Shown: positions 29,068 to 38,438, numbered from the stretch's first letter. The stretch: DNA of 64,000 nucleotides from Marivita sp. (GCF_022763305.1 NZ_JALEGT010000102.1:35896-99895), one strand, 5' to 3'. Translations and numbers: made by a program. The notes: generated by a model not told the origin, from the letters alone.

Positions 29068-29658
29068 TCAGCCCTGCATCTCGGCCAGACGCGCCACATA
29101 CCGCGCCAGCGTGTCGATCTCGAGGTTGACCTTGTCACCCACCTTGGACGCACCCCAGGTCGTGACCTCCTGCGTGTGCGGGATGATGTTCACGCCAAAG
29201 CGCGTATCCTCGACCTCGTTCACTGTCAGGGATGTGCCATCCAGCGCCACCGACCCTTTGGGCGCGATGAACCGCGCCAGGTTGTGCGGCGCGTCGAATG
29301 TGTATCGCACGCTGTCCCCCTCAGGGCGCATCTCGATGATCTCGGCCAGACCGTCGACATGGCCGGACACGATATGCCCGCCCAGTTCGTCCCCCACCTT
29401 GAGCGCGCGTTCCAGGTTGATCTTCTGTCCGACCGCCCATTGGCCGATATTGGTCTTGTCCAGCGTTTCGGCGCTGATCTCGACATCGAACCAATCGGGG
29501 CCAAGCTGCACCACTGTCAGGCAGACACCGCTGCAGGCGATCGAGGCTCCGATGTCGATGCCGGATGTGTCGTAGCTTGTGCCGATCCGGGCGCGCAGAT
29601 CGCCGCGCCGTTCCAGGCTGCGGATGTCACCCATGTCGGTCACGATGCCCGTAAACAT
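29068..29658 (-). CDS. ribE: Riboflavin synthase, alpha chain
   Basis: 196 residues with the two lumazine-binding repeats. The N-terminal one opens MFTGIVTDMG and contains SIACSGVCLTV. The second contains GHIVSGHVDG and KGSVALDGTSLTVNEV. It dismutates two 6,7-dimethyl-8-ribityllumazine molecules to riboflavin. The start at 29658 is the canonical MFTGIV. No FMN riboswitch was found in the 107-base spacer upstream. ribD lies 4.7 kb away with capsule genes in between. Confidence 0.95.
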   Translation of the reverse strand: MFTGIVTDMGDIRSLERRGDLRARIGTSYDTSGIDIGASIACSGVCLTVVQLGPDWFDVEISAETLDKTNIGQWAVGQKINLERALKVGDELGGHIVSGHVDGLAEIIEMRPEGDSVRYTFDAPHNLARFIAPKGSVALDGTSLTVNEVEDTRFGVNIIPHTQEVTTWGASKVGDKVNLEIDTLARYVARLAEMQG

Positions 29659-29765
29659 GATCTTGCCCTCGCTGTCGTCACCCGCGCCAGAGCTTGCGGA
29701 TTTCGATTCTCCTGGTGCTGTCCGTTGTGCTATTCTCCGGCAAGTCCGAGGGATACTGCGCCGAC

Positions 29766-31073
29766 ATGACAAACACAACGGGCAAGCCAAGGACGGCCCG
29801 GCGGCGCGTCTTCCTGTTTCTGCAGGGGCCGCATGGGCCGTTCTTCAGTGAATTGGCGAACCGGCTCAAAGAGACCGGCGCGGACTGCTATCGCGTGGCA
29901 TTCAATGCTGGCGACGGGTCGCGCTGGCGCGACAGGCGCACCCTTCTGCCTTTTCGGGGCGTGCTTCCGGACTGGCCGAGCCAATTGACCGCATGGCTCG
30001 ACGAAACCAAGGCCACGGACATCGTGCTTTACGGAGACGTCCGGCGCCATCATTTCGACGCGATCCGCATCGCGAAAGCCGCCGGTCTGACGGTCCATGT
30101 GTTCGAAGAAGGCTATCTGCGCCCCTACTGGGCCACGTATGAACGCAATGGTTCGAACGGGCATTCGCGGCTCTTGCAGATCACGCTGGACGAGATGGAG
30201 AAGGCGCTGTCCCGAACGGCAGACGTGCCGGCGCTGCCGCCGGATCGCTGGGGGGATCTGCGAATGCACATGGTCCACGGAGCGCTCTATCATTGGCACG
30301 TGCTGTTCCGAAACCAGAGCTTTCCCAACTACCAGTCGCACCGCGATGAAAGCGTGGCCGAGGAATTCCGCCTGCAGATCCTGCGTCTCTTGCGGCGACC
30401 GCGCCACATGGTCGAGCGCTGGATCACGACCCGTCGCATTCGCGCCGGCGGCCGCCCCTACCATGTCGTACTGCTGCAGCTTGAACATGACGCGAGTTTC
30501 CGTGCCTTTTCGTCCTTCCAGTCGCAGACCGAATTCGTCGACATGGTGATCGCCGGTTTCGCCGAAGGCGCGCCACGGCATCACCGACTGGTGTTCAAGG
30601 CGCACCCGCTGGAAGACGGGCGCGCGCCGCTGGAACGCACGATCCGTGACAGTGCGCGCGCTCACGGGGTGGCGGACCGTGTGTATTTTGTCCGCGGCGG
30701 CAAGCTTGCCTACCTCCTTCAGACCGCGCGTTCGGCCATCACGGTGAACTCCACATCTGCGCATCAGGCGCTTTGGCGCGGCTTGCCCGTGCGCAGCTTT
30801 GGCGTGAGCGTCTATGACAAACCCGGCCTCGTGTCGCACCAGCCCCTGCCTGAGTTCTTTGCCGATCCGACGCCGCCGGATACCGGGGCCTATGACATCT
30901 ATCGGCAGTTCCTGCTGGAAACGAGCCAGATTCCGGGTGGCTTCTACTCGATGAAAGGGCGTTCGCAGCTGTTGCGGCAGGTGGTCGACAGAATGCTTTT
31001 GCCCGAAGACCCCTACGATCTGCGCCTTGCCCGTCGCGAGACCGGAGCGCAACAGTTGCGTGTCGTTCGCTGA
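29766..31073 (+). CDS. kpsS: Capsule polysaccharide Kdo transferase KpsS
   Basis: 435 residues matching the KpsS/LipB family: VFLFLQGPHGPFFSELA, then VYGDVRRHHFDA-like and VFEEGYLRPYW, and KAHPLEDGRAPLE near the C terminus. KpsS adds the first beta-Kdo to the phosphatidylglycerol acceptor that anchors group 2 capsules. The start at 29766 was chosen because conserved sequence begins there; the earlier ATG at 29694 would add a hydrophobic leader that does not fit a cytoplasmic enzyme, with GAGGGA 12 bases before 29766. First gene of a three-gene capsule block on the plus strand. Confidence 0.88.
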   Translation: MTNTTGKPRTARRRVFLFLQGPHGPFFSELANRLKETGADCYRVAFNAGDGSRWRDRRTLLPFRGVLPDWPSQLTAWLDETKATDIVLYGDVRRHHFDAIRIAKAAGLTVHVFEEGYLRPYWATYERNGSNGHSRLLQITLDEMEKALSRTADVPALPPDRWGDLRMHMVHGALYHWHVLFRNQSFPNYQSHRDESVAEEFRLQILRLLRRPRHMVERWITTRRIRAGGRPYHVVLLQLEHDASFRAFSSFQSQTEFVDMVIAGFAEGAPRHHRLVFKAHPLEDGRAPLERTIRDSARAHGVADRVYFVRGGKLAYLLQTARSAITVNSTSAHQALWRGLPVRSFGVSVYDKPGLVSHQPLPEFFADPTPPDTGAYDIYRQFLLETSQIPGGFYSMKGRSQLLRQVVDRMLLPEDPYDLRLARRETGAQQLRVVR

Positions 31074-31173
31074 CGGACACCAGCCGTGGTACTGGTCAAA
31101 CTGACTGGATTCCTTTACCTTCTTCCAAAAATATAAACCGAGGCAGTCAATAACTGGTCGAGGAGACCGAGCA

Positions 31174-32322
31174 GTGTTCAGTTCGAAATTCCGGTGGGCG
31201 CGGCCCATTGCCGTGGTGCTGTCGGCATCGGTCGTGGCGTCTTGCGGCCTGCCGGGCGTTGGCCCGACAAAGAACCAAATCTTCGCCGGGTCGGTTCAGC
31301 GCGAAGGGGATGCGTTTGTCGTGGCGATCAATGATCGCGTGACGCGCACCACCGCAGTTGTTCCGGCTCTCGGTTTCTCGGCCCAGCTCAAGAATGCGGG
31401 TGTTCAAAGCGCCGACATCATCCGACCGGGCGACATACTCGGTCTGACGATCTGGGAAAACGTGGATGACGGCCTGTTGGCCGGACCCACATCAAACGCG
31501 ACACCGCTCGAAAACGTTCAGGTCGATGGTGCCGGCTTCATCTTCGTGCCCTATGCCGGACGGATCAAAGCCGCTGGGAACACGCCCGAGGGGATCCGTC
31601 GGATCATCACCGAAAAGCTGCAGGATCAGACCCCGGACCCGCAGGTCGAGGTGCGCCGTACTGCCGGAGATGGGGCCAGCGTGTCGATCCTCGGGTCCGC
31701 CGGTGTTCAGGGGGTCTTTCCGATCACCCGCCCGACGCGCACCCTTGCCGCGATGCTGGCCAGCGCGGGCGGGATTGGCGAAGCCGCCGAAATCGCACAG
31801 GTCACGCTCACGCGGGGCAACGTCAGCGAAACCATCTGGTTCGAAGATCTCTATGATCACCCGGAACTCGACATCGCGCTGCGCGACGGCGACCGTATCC
31901 TGATTCAGGCCGACCAGAGATCGTTTACAGCGCTTGGCGCTGCTGGCACGCAGACGCGCCTGACCTTCGAAACACAGACGCTGTCTCTGGTCGAGGCGTT
32001 GGCCCAGCTGGGTGGCCTGAGCGCGACCACGGCCGATCCGACCGGGGTCTTCGTGTTCCGCAACGAGCCAGCCGAGATCGCCAATGCGGTTCTGGGGCGC
32101 AATGACCTCGTGGGCGCGCAGCGCATGATCTACGTGATGGATCTGACAGAGCCCAACGGACTCTTCGTGGCACGGGATTTCCTGATCCGGGATCGCGACA
32201 CGATCTATGTGACCGAAGCGCCGATCGTTCAGTGGAACCGGACTATTGCGTCGATCACCGGGACGCTTGGGAGCGCACAGAGCCTCGGCAACGTGGCGAC
32301 AGGCGGAACGACCTCGCCGTAA
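31174..32322 (+). CDS. Polysaccharide export lipoprotein (Wza/KpsD-like outer-membrane channel)
   Basis: 382 residues. The N terminus is a lipoprotein signal with lipobox VASC (C24). Next come the poly-export domain (DIIRPGDILGLTIWENVDDG, quoted in short: GDILGLTIWE; VQVDGAGFIFVPYAGRI) and two SLBB-type beta-grasp domains (about residues 165-250 and 255-340). Members form the outer-membrane pore for capsule or exopolysaccharide. The start is GTG at 31174 behind GAGGAGA. It sits between kpsS and kpsC, so it is probably the export channel of the same capsule. Confidence 0.92.
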   Translation: MFSSKFRWARPIAVVLSASVVASCGLPGVGPTKNQIFAGSVQREGDAFVVAINDRVTRTTAVVPALGFSAQLKNAGVQSADIIRPGDILGLTIWENVDDGLLAGPTSNATPLENVQVDGAGFIFVPYAGRIKAAGNTPEGIRRIITEKLQDQTPDPQVEVRRTAGDGASVSILGSAGVQGVFPITRPTRTLAAMLASAGGIGEAAEIAQVTLTRGNVSETIWFEDLYDHPELDIALRDGDRILIQADQRSFTALGAAGTQTRLTFETQTLSLVEALAQLGGLSATTADPTGVFVFRNEPAEIANAVLGRNDLVGAQRMIYVMDLTEPNGLFVARDFLIRDRDTIYVTEAPIVQWNRTIASITGTLGSAQSLGNVATGGTTSP

Positions 32323-32327
32323 CGACC

Positions 32328-34352
32328 ATGCAAGGGTTGGACACACTGGGACACGCCGGGGAAAACGCTCTCCGGCGTCTCTTTGTCTACAATTCCGGGT
32401 TTCTTACACAGAGCCGCGTCAAGCGCATCCTTCAGCTTGCCGGATGGTCGGTCACGTTGGGACGGCCTTCAGCGTCGGACTGGGTGGGCGTCTGGGGCGC
32501 CGCACCGAGTTCAGAGCGTGGTCTGGCCGTGGCCGAAGGCCGGGACGCCCAAGTGCTCCGCGTCGAGGATGCATTCCTCCGGTCGTTGCATCCGGGACGT
32601 GTGAGCCGTGAGGCCCCTTTGGGCCTGGTGCTTGACCGGCGCGGGCTGCATTTCGATGCGTCCCGCCCTTCTGACCTTGAAACGCTGCTGGTCGAAGACC
32701 CGCTTGACGACGGCGCGCTGCTGAACACAGCGCGCGATCTGGCGGCACGGTTCTGCCGCTCGCGCCTTTCGAAGTACAGTTCCTTCGATCCCGATCTGAC
32801 CCTGCCCGAGCCCGGTTACGTCCTGGTGATCGATCAGGCCGAGGGCGATGCGTCGGTTCTGGCCTCGGTACCCGGCCCAGACATGGCGCGGGCGCGCTTT
32901 GCCGAGATGCTCTACTACGCGCAGACAGAGCATCCGATGGCGCAGATCCTGATCCGATCCCATCCCGAAACGCAGTCGGGCAAAAGGCCGGGGCATTATG
33001 GCCCGGAACAGGCGCAGGGGCGCATTTCCTTTGTGGATGGCGCCATCGCGCCCATGGATTTGCTGAACGGCGCCATTGCCGTCTACACCTTGTCTTCGCA
33101 GATGGGCTTCGAGGCCATTCTCGCCGGGCATAAACCGCGCGTCTTCGGGACACCCTTTTACGCGGGATGGGGCCTGACCGAGGACGAACATCAGCTGATC
33201 CGCCGCCAGCGCAAGCTCACCCGCACACAATTGTTTGCCGGGGCGATGATGCGCTATCCGGTCTGGTACGACCCCTATCAGGATCGGCTCTGCACTCTCG
33301 AACGGGTGATGGCGACGCTCGAAGCAACGCGCCGGGCCGAGCAGGAGGATCGCCACGGCTGGGTCGGCCGCAACATCCGTCTTTGGAAGAGACCCCACAT
33401 GCAGGCGATGTTCGGCCAGTACAAACCGATGCGCTTTGGTGCTGCGCGCCCGGCCGATGGCGCGCGGGTCATGGCCTGGGGCCGGGCAGCGCAAGACGGC
33501 GAGGTCTGTGTGGAGGACGGGTTCATCCGCTCGCAGGGACTTGGGGCCAACCTTGTGCCGCCGCTGTCGCTGGTGCTGGACGATCTGGGCATCTATTTCG
33601 ACCCTTCCCGCCCATCTCGACTTGAGTCATTGATCGCGCAAAGCATTGACTTGCCGGACCATGCCCTTGCGCGCGCCCGCAGCCTAATCCGGCGGCTGGT
33701 CACCGAAGAGGTGACGAAATACGCCTCCGGCGCGACGGGGCCCGTGTTTGAGAAACCGGACAAGCGTCCCATTCTGCTGGTGCCCGGTCAGGTCGAGGAC
33801 GACGCGTCGGTTCTGCTTGGCAGTCCCGAGGTCCGGACGAATGCCGCCCTTCTGCGCCGGGTCCGCGATGCGAATGCCGAGGCCTGCATCCTTTACAAAC
33901 CGCATCCCGATGTGGTGACCGGCTTGCGTCCCGGGGCCGTGGCGGATGCGATGCAATGGGCCGACCAGGTCGTGACGGATATCCCGATGGCGCACCTGCT
34001 GGCTCAGGTGGATGCCGTCTGGACCATGACCTCGCTGGCCGGGTTCGAGGCGTTGCTGCGCGACGTGCCGGTGACGACATTGGGTCTGCCCTTCTACGCC
34101 GGCTGGGGGCTGACAACGGACCTCTGCCTGACACCGGCCCGACGCGGCAAGGTGGTGTCGATCGAGATGCTCGTGCATGCGGCGTTGATCGACTATCCAC
34201 GCTACTTTGACCCCGTGACCAGGCAGGCCTGCCCGATCGAAGTGGTTTTGGACCGGCTGCGCGATGGCGCGGCACCTCAAGGCACGGGATTGCGCCTGCT
34301 CTCAAAGGCACAGGGTGTGATGGCCAGCTATGCGTGGCTTTGGCGGCGCTGA
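32328..34352 (+). CDS. kpsC: Capsule Kdo-linker transferase KpsC
   Basis: 674 residues made of two similar halves. Each half has a GVWG/AWGR opening, an EDGFIRS/EDAFLRS segment, DxxGIYFDPSRPS-type sequence, the HPE / HPDV acid motif and FGTPFYAGWGLT / LGLPFYAGWGLT. KpsC is a dual retaining beta-Kdo transferase that extends the linker begun by KpsS. The start at 32328 follows the export gene by five bases; the open frame upstream overlaps that gene. Its last 25 bases overlap the convergent ribD stop region. Confidence 0.9.
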   Translation: MQGLDTLGHAGENALRRLFVYNSGFLTQSRVKRILQLAGWSVTLGRPSASDWVGVWGAAPSSERGLAVAEGRDAQVLRVEDAFLRSLHPGRVSREAPLGLVLDRRGLHFDASRPSDLETLLVEDPLDDGALLNTARDLAARFCRSRLSKYSSFDPDLTLPEPGYVLVIDQAEGDASVLASVPGPDMARARFAEMLYYAQTEHPMAQILIRSHPETQSGKRPGHYGPEQAQGRISFVDGAIAPMDLLNGAIAVYTLSSQMGFEAILAGHKPRVFGTPFYAGWGLTEDEHQLIRRQRKLTRTQLFAGAMMRYPVWYDPYQDRLCTLERVMATLEATRRAEQEDRHGWVGRNIRLWKRPHMQAMFGQYKPMRFGAARPADGARVMAWGRAAQDGEVCVEDGFIRSQGLGANLVPPLSLVLDDLGIYFDPSRPSRLESLIAQSIDLPDHALARARSLIRRLVTEEVTKYASGATGPVFEKPDKRPILLVPGQVEDDASVLLGSPEVRTNAALLRRVRDANAEACILYKPHPDVVTGLRPGAVADAMQWADQVVTDIPMAHLLAQVDAVWTMTSLAGFEALLRDVPVTTLGLPFYAGWGLTTDLCLTPARRGKVVSIEMLVHAALIDYPRYFDPVTRQACPIEVVLDRLRDGAAPQGTGLRLLSKAQGVMASYAWLWRR

Positions 34353-35440
34353 CGCGTCCAGCTCTGCACCACATCATCGCCGCTTTGGCGCACGGATCGC
34401 AGGCGAAACCGGGGAGCATCCGCCAACCGGCCGAGGCCCAACGCCCCCAGCGCGGGACGTCCCTCGGCACCGATCACGACGCCCCCCATATGCAGGTCGA
34501 GCCGGTCGACGACATCGGACGCCAGAAGGCTGGCAGCGAGCTCGCCGCCGCCCTCGCAAAAGACACGGGTCAGGCCAGCATCGCCCAGCGCCTGCATCAG
34601 CGCGGGGATCTCGACCTGTCGGCCATGCAGCGGCACACGGATCAGGCGGGCCCCCAGTGCTGTCCAGGCCTGCTGTACGGCTTCGGGCGCATCCTCGGCA
34701 TGGCAGAGCCAGACCGGCACCTCGTCCAACGTGCGCGCCAGGTTTCCATCCATCGGCAGGTCGAGCCGACGGGACACGATGATCCGAACCGGCTGTCGGG
34801 GCACGTCGATACCGCGCACCGTCAGCAGCGGGTCATCCGCGCGCACCGTACCGGCCCCCACCATCACAGCGTCATGCGTTGCCCTGAGATGGTGCACGTA
34901 GGACCGGGTTTCCGGACCGGTGATCCATTGGCTGTCACCACTGGCAGTGGCGATCCGCCCATCAAGGCTGGTTGCCAGCTTCAGGGTGAGAAGCGGTCGG
35001 CCCTGTTCGATGCGGCTGAAGAAGCCGGCATGATCCTCTGCTGCGTCCTCGGCGCAAACCCCGGTGACAACGTCGACCCCGGCTGCGCGCAGACGCTCGA
35101 AGCCCTGCCCCGAAACCCGCGGATCACTGTCGCTGAACGGTGCCACGACCCGCACGATCCCCGCAGCGATCAAAGCGTCGGTACAGGGCGGTGTCTGTCC
35201 GTGATGTGCGCAAGGTTCGAGCGTGACATAGGCGATGGCACCCTGCGCGGCTGCGCCTGCCTGCGCCAGCGCCTCGGTCTCGGCATGAGGACGCCCGCCC
35301 GGCTGCGTCCAACCTTCGCCGACCACCCTGTCACCGGCCACGATGACACACCCCACGGCCGGATTCGGCCACGTGTTGCCCATCCCGCGGCGGCCCAACT
35401 CCAGCGCCCGGTGCATATGGCGCGCATCATCCGGGCGCAT
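34328..35440 (-). CDS. ribD: Bifunctional riboflavin deaminase/reductase
   Basis: 370 residues. The N-terminal deaminase has the zinc motif H52-A-E54 and PC77AHHGQTPPC86; the C-terminal reductase (about residues 150-360) has the TLKLATSLDGRIA opening. It catalyses two early steps from the GTP-derived pyrimidine towards riboflavin. It starts nine bases after nrdR and is almost certainly co-transcribed with it, a common alphaproteobacterial arrangement. Its 3' end overlaps the end of kpsC on the other strand by 25 bases. Confidence 0.95.
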   Translation of the reverse strand: MRPDDARHMHRALELGRRGMGNTWPNPAVGCVIVAGDRVVGEGWTQPGGRPHAETEALAQAGAAAQGAIAYVTLEPCAHHGQTPPCTDALIAAGIVRVVAPFSDSDPRVSGQGFERLRAAGVDVVTGVCAEDAAEDHAGFFSRIEQGRPLLTLKLATSLDGRIATASGDSQWITGPETRSYVHHLRATHDAVMVGAGTVRADDPLLTVRGIDVPRQPVRIIVSRRLDLPMDGNLARTLDEVPVWLCHAEDAPEAVQQAWTALGARLIRVPLHGRQVEIPALMQALGDAGLTRVFCEGGGELAASLLASDVVDRLDLHMGGVVIGAEGRPALGALGLGRLADAPRFRLRSVRQSGDDVVQSWTRQRRQSHA

Positions 35441-35449
35441 GGGACAGGA

Positions 35450-35929
35450 TCACTCGTCGGATTTGGGTTTGTCTTTCTCGTTCGGCCGCAATTCGCTGAC
35501 GAACTTGTCGAAATCGTCGGCTTCCTGGAAATTCTTGTAGACGCTGGCAAAACGCACGTAGGCCACCGTGTCGATCCGGGCGAGCGTTTCCATCACGATC
35601 TCGCCGATCTGCTTGGACGCGATGTCGGTTTCGCCGAGACTTTCGAGGCGGCGCACGATGCCCGAGATCATCTGGTCGATCCGTTCCGGTTCGATCGGGC
35701 GTTTCTGCATTGCCATGCGAATGGACCGCTCAAGCTTGTCGCGGTCGAAATCCTCGCGACGGCCACTGGACTTGATGACAACGAGGTCGCGCAGCTGCAC
35801 CCGTTCATAGGTGGTGAACCGGCCACCGCAGGCCGGGCAAAAGCGTCTGCGCCGAATGGCAACATGGTCCTCTGCGGGACGGCTGTCTTTCACCTGTGAG
35901 TCGATATTTCCGCAAAACGGGCAGCGCAT
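35450..35929 (-). CDS. nrdR: Transcriptional repressor NrdR
   Basis: 159 residues. It has an N-terminal zinc ribbon with C3, C6, C31 and C34 and an ATP-cone domain ([20 protein letters not shown], about residues 50-135). It represses ribonucleotide reductase genes in response to dATP/ATP. The start at 35929 begins the universal MRCPFC. A TTATCCACA DnaA-type box lies 52 bases upstream (35981-35989). First gene of nrdR-ribD. Confidence 0.96.
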   Translation of the reverse strand: MRCPFCGNIDSQVKDSRPAEDHVAIRRRRFCPACGGRFTTYERVQLRDLVVIKSSGRREDFDRDKLERSIRMAMQKRPIEPERIDQMISGIVRRLESLGETDIASKQIGEIVMETLARIDTVAYVRFASVYKNFQEADDFDKFVSELRPNEKDKPKSDE

Positions 35930-36061
35930 TGGCCGTTCCCCTCTTTTTCGTCTCTGCCTCAGACTGTGGGTTTCCCCCACTTATCCACAGTCACTATAGG
36001 AGAGCCGCGAAGTTTTGGGTAGAGGGGATTTCAAGCCGCTATCTGTGGTGGTGCGAATGCA

Positions 36062-36466
36062 TCATCCCAGATGCGCCGCCACGCGACGGGTCTGGGACGC
36101 GCTCCGATGCTCGAAGAGATAGATGCCCTGCCAGGTTCCGAGCGCCATCCGCCCGTTGCTGACCGGGATCGACAGGCTGACCGGCAAAAGCGCCGCCTTG
36201 ATATGGGCGGGCATGTCGTCTGGCCCTTCATAGGTGTGGGTCAGGTAGGACATGGACGGATCGGTCGTGGGGGGCACCAGCCGATGGAAAAATTCCGCCA
36301 GATCGGTCCGCACTTCGGGATCGGCATTTTCCTGGATCAGCAAGCTGGCGGAGGTGTGCTGAACGAACAGCGTCAAAAGACCTGTTCCCGTCACCCAATC
36401 CGCAACATGGCCTGTAAATTCGTAAAGGCCCGGGCCGCTTGTTTGGATCTGAAATACCGTTTGCAT
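36062..36466 (-). CDS. YjbQ family protein (UPF0047)
   Basis: 134 residues with the family core [30 protein letters not shown] (key piece [15 protein letters not shown]) and the C-terminal [13 protein letters not shown]. The family has a conserved His/Asp site and weak thiamine-phosphate synthase activity has been reported; its cell role is unsettled. The start at 36466 was chosen because homology begins there. A 784-residue open frame covers this gene and the antisense of the next two genes, but only this part is a real protein. Divergent from the dienelactone hydrolase gene. Confidence 0.9.
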   Translation of the reverse strand: MQTVFQIQTSGPGLYEFTGHVADWVTGTGLLTLFVQHTSASLLIQENADPEVRTDLAEFFHRLVPPTTDPSMSYLTHTYEGPDDMPAHIKAALLPVSLSIPVSNGRMALGTWQGIYLFEHRSASQTRRVAAHLG

Positions 36467-36562
36467 AATTTCACAATAGTCGGGTTTGCCCGCAGCGCTA
36501 TCCTTGAATGGTCCGGAGCGTGCCAGGAGGGCGCAGGCGACGGCGTCACAGGGAGATTTGCA

Positions 36563-37468
36563 ATGAACGAGATTACCCCGACCAAACGCATGACGGCCAA
36601 GGATTTCGACCAGGAGCTGCTCGAACTCTACGACTATTACGCCCATGGCCAGATCACCAAACGCGAGTTTCTGGACCGTGCGGCCAAATTCGCCGTCGGC
36701 GGCCTGACGGCAGCGGCGCTGCTGAACTTGATGTCGCCAAATTACGCGCTGGCCGAACAGGTCAGCTTCAACGACCCCGACATTCTGCCGGAATACATCA
36801 TGTATCCGTCGCCCAACGGGCATGGCGAGGTGCGAGGCTATCTGGTGAAGCCTGCAAACCTGACCGGCCCCGCCCCTGCGGTGGTGGTCATCCACGAGAA
36901 CCGGGGGCTCAATCCCTATATCGAGGATGTTGCGCGGCGCGTGGCCAAAGCCGGGTTCATCGCCCTTGCGCCCGACGGTCTGACCAGCGTCGGCGGGTAC
37001 CCGGGCAATGATGCCGAAGGCCGCGAGTTGCAGCGCACGGTGGATGGCGAAAAGCTCATGAACGACTTTTTCGCAGCCTACGAATTCCTCGCCAGTCATT
37101 CCGACACGACCGGCAAGGTGGGTTGCGTCGGCTTCTGTTATGGCGGCGGAGTCTGCAACGCGATGGCAGTGGCCTATCCCGAATTGGGGGCCTCGGTGCC
37201 GTTCTACGGACGGCAAGCCAATGCGGCGGATGTCCCGAACATTCAGGCACCGCTCTTGCTGCATTACGCCGAACTCGACGAGCGCATCAACGAAGGCTGG
37301 CCTGCTTACGAGGCGGCCCTGCAGGAACACGGCAAGACCTACACCGCGCATATCTATCCGGGCGTGAACCACGGTTTCCACAACGACAGCACGCCCCGCT
37401 ATGACGAAGCTGCGGCCGAGCTGGCCTGGGAGCGGACCATCGCTTTCTTCAACGAACATCTGAGCTGA
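36563..37468 (+). CDS. Dienelactone hydrolase family protein with N-terminal export-like segment
   Basis: 301 residues of alpha/beta hydrolase. The triad is C192 (GFCYGGG), D239 (AELDERIN) and H270 (GVNHGFHND), with the HENRG loop near residue 111. The first 65 residues are an acidic helix followed by [17 protein letters not shown] and a hydrophobic stretch ending NYALAE, which looks like a twin-arginine signal with KR in place of RR set unusually far from the N terminus. It may be exported or membrane-tethered. A GGGAG ribosome-binding site precedes 36563. The substrate is unknown. Confidence 0.9.
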   Translation: MNEITPTKRMTAKDFDQELLELYDYYAHGQITKREFLDRAAKFAVGGLTAAALLNLMSPNYALAEQVSFNDPDILPEYIMYPSPNGHGEVRGYLVKPANLTGPAPAVVVIHENRGLNPYIEDVARRVAKAGFIALAPDGLTSVGGYPGNDAEGRELQRTVDGEKLMNDFFAAYEFLASHSDTTGKVGCVGFCYGGGVCNAMAVAYPELGASVPFYGRQANAADVPNIQAPLLLHYAELDERINEGWPAYEAALQEHGKTYTAHIYPGVNHGFHNDSTPRYDEAAAELAWERTIAFFNEHLS

Positions 37469-37552
37469 TCGAGCATGTTGGTCCGGGGGAACCCGGACCG
37501 CCCCCCTTTGCGTTGGTGCTCTGACAAAAGACACCAACTCAAAGGACGTTTC

Positions 37553-38227
37553 ATGACCAGAAAGACCCTCTTCATCACCGGCGCGTCCACAGGCATCGGT
37601 GAAGCCACTGCGCGTTCCGCCGTCGAACATGGCTGGAATGTCGGTCTTTTTGCGCGGTCGAAAGACAAGCTGACAGCATTGGCCGAAGAGTTCGGCGATC
37701 ATGCGCTGGCCTTGCCGGGCGATGCCACCGATCTTGACGCGCAATCCGACGCGTTGGCGAAACTGGCCGACCAGTTCGGAGCAGTGGACGCCGCCTTTGC
37801 CAATGCCGGGACAGGTCTCAGCGCATCGGGGACGGATGCCGGCGATCCCGATGAATGGGAGCAGATGATCCGGCTCAACGTGCTGGGCCTGCTGTGGACG
37901 ACCAAGGCCGCGATGCCGCATCTCAAGACCTCCAAAGGGCATCTCTTGATGACCGGGTCTGCCGCGGGTCGCCGCCACATCAAGGGGTCGGTCTACGGGG
38001 CCTCCAAGTGGTTCGTTCATGGCTATGGCGGCAATATCGCAGAGGAGATGCGCGAATGGGGTGGCCGCTGCACCGTGATCGCGCCGGGGATGGTGGACAC
38101 GCCGTTCTTTGACGATGCCAAACCCGACAAGCTCAAGCCCGAAGACATCGCACGGTCGGTGATCTTCGCTCTGGACGCAGACCCCCGCGCGACTGTGCAG
38201 GAAGTCTTCGTCATGCCAACACATTGA
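37553..38227 (+). CDS. SDR family oxidoreductase
   Basis: 224 residues of a classical short-chain dehydrogenase. It has TGASTGIG (residues 9-16), NAG (84-86), S136, and Y148xxxK152 (VYGASKW). The short C terminus resembles the YdfG/serine-dehydrogenase-like group. The start at 37553 follows AAAGGA. An imperfect inverted repeat (GTTGGTG ... CACCAAC, 37512-37538) lies in the leader. It is followed after ten bases by the 65-residue gene, so the two are probably one transcript. The substrate is unknown. Confidence 0.92.
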   Translation: MTRKTLFITGASTGIGEATARSAVEHGWNVGLFARSKDKLTALAEEFGDHALALPGDATDLDAQSDALAKLADQFGAVDAAFANAGTGLSASGTDAGDPDEWEQMIRLNVLGLLWTTKAAMPHLKTSKGHLLMTGSAAGRRHIKGSVYGASKWFVHGYGGNIAEEMREWGGRCTVIAPGMVDTPFFDDAKPDKLKPEDIARSVIFALDADPRATVQEVFVMPTH

Positions 38228-38237
38228 GGAGGCGCTG

Positions 38238-38435
38238 ATGACTGCCGATACCTCTGACCCGACAACCGGACCGGGTTCCACGTCGGACCCGAACCAGGCG
38301 GACCGCACCGGTTTCCCTTGGCCCGACAAACACAAGGATGTGCCGGACACGTCGGATGGTCCCAAACAGACGAACCCCGATCCTGAAACGGGGCCCGGAA
38401 CGACACGCGACCCCAATCAAGCGGATCGCACATGA
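38238..38435 (+). CDS. Small Asp/Pro/Thr-rich protein with an internal duplication (65 aa)
   Basis: A short hydrophilic, Pro-, Asp-, Thr- and Gly-rich protein with no hydrophobic core, so probably disordered. It contains a repeated 15-residue unit: TGPGSTSDPNQADRT (about residues 10-24) and TGPGTTRDPNQADRT (about 51-65, the C terminus), 13 of 15 identical. GAGGAGG lies at the proper distance before its ATG. It follows the SDR gene by ten bases, and a strong terminator follows at once. No family was recognised. Confidence 0.7.
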   Translation: MTADTSDPTTGPGSTSDPNQADRTGFPWPDKHKDVPDTSDGPKQTNPDPETGPGTTRDPNQADRT

Positions 38436-38438
38436 CAT

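Noticed and set aside
29659..29765. FMN riboswitch upstream of ribE
   Set aside because: None of the conserved riboflavin-element helices is present in the 107-base spacer.
36062..38416. 784-codon open frame on the minus strand
   Set aside because: Only its last 134 codons (yjbQ) are a real protein; the rest is antisense to the dienelactone hydrolase and SDR genes, whose GC-rich third positions keep the opposite frame open.
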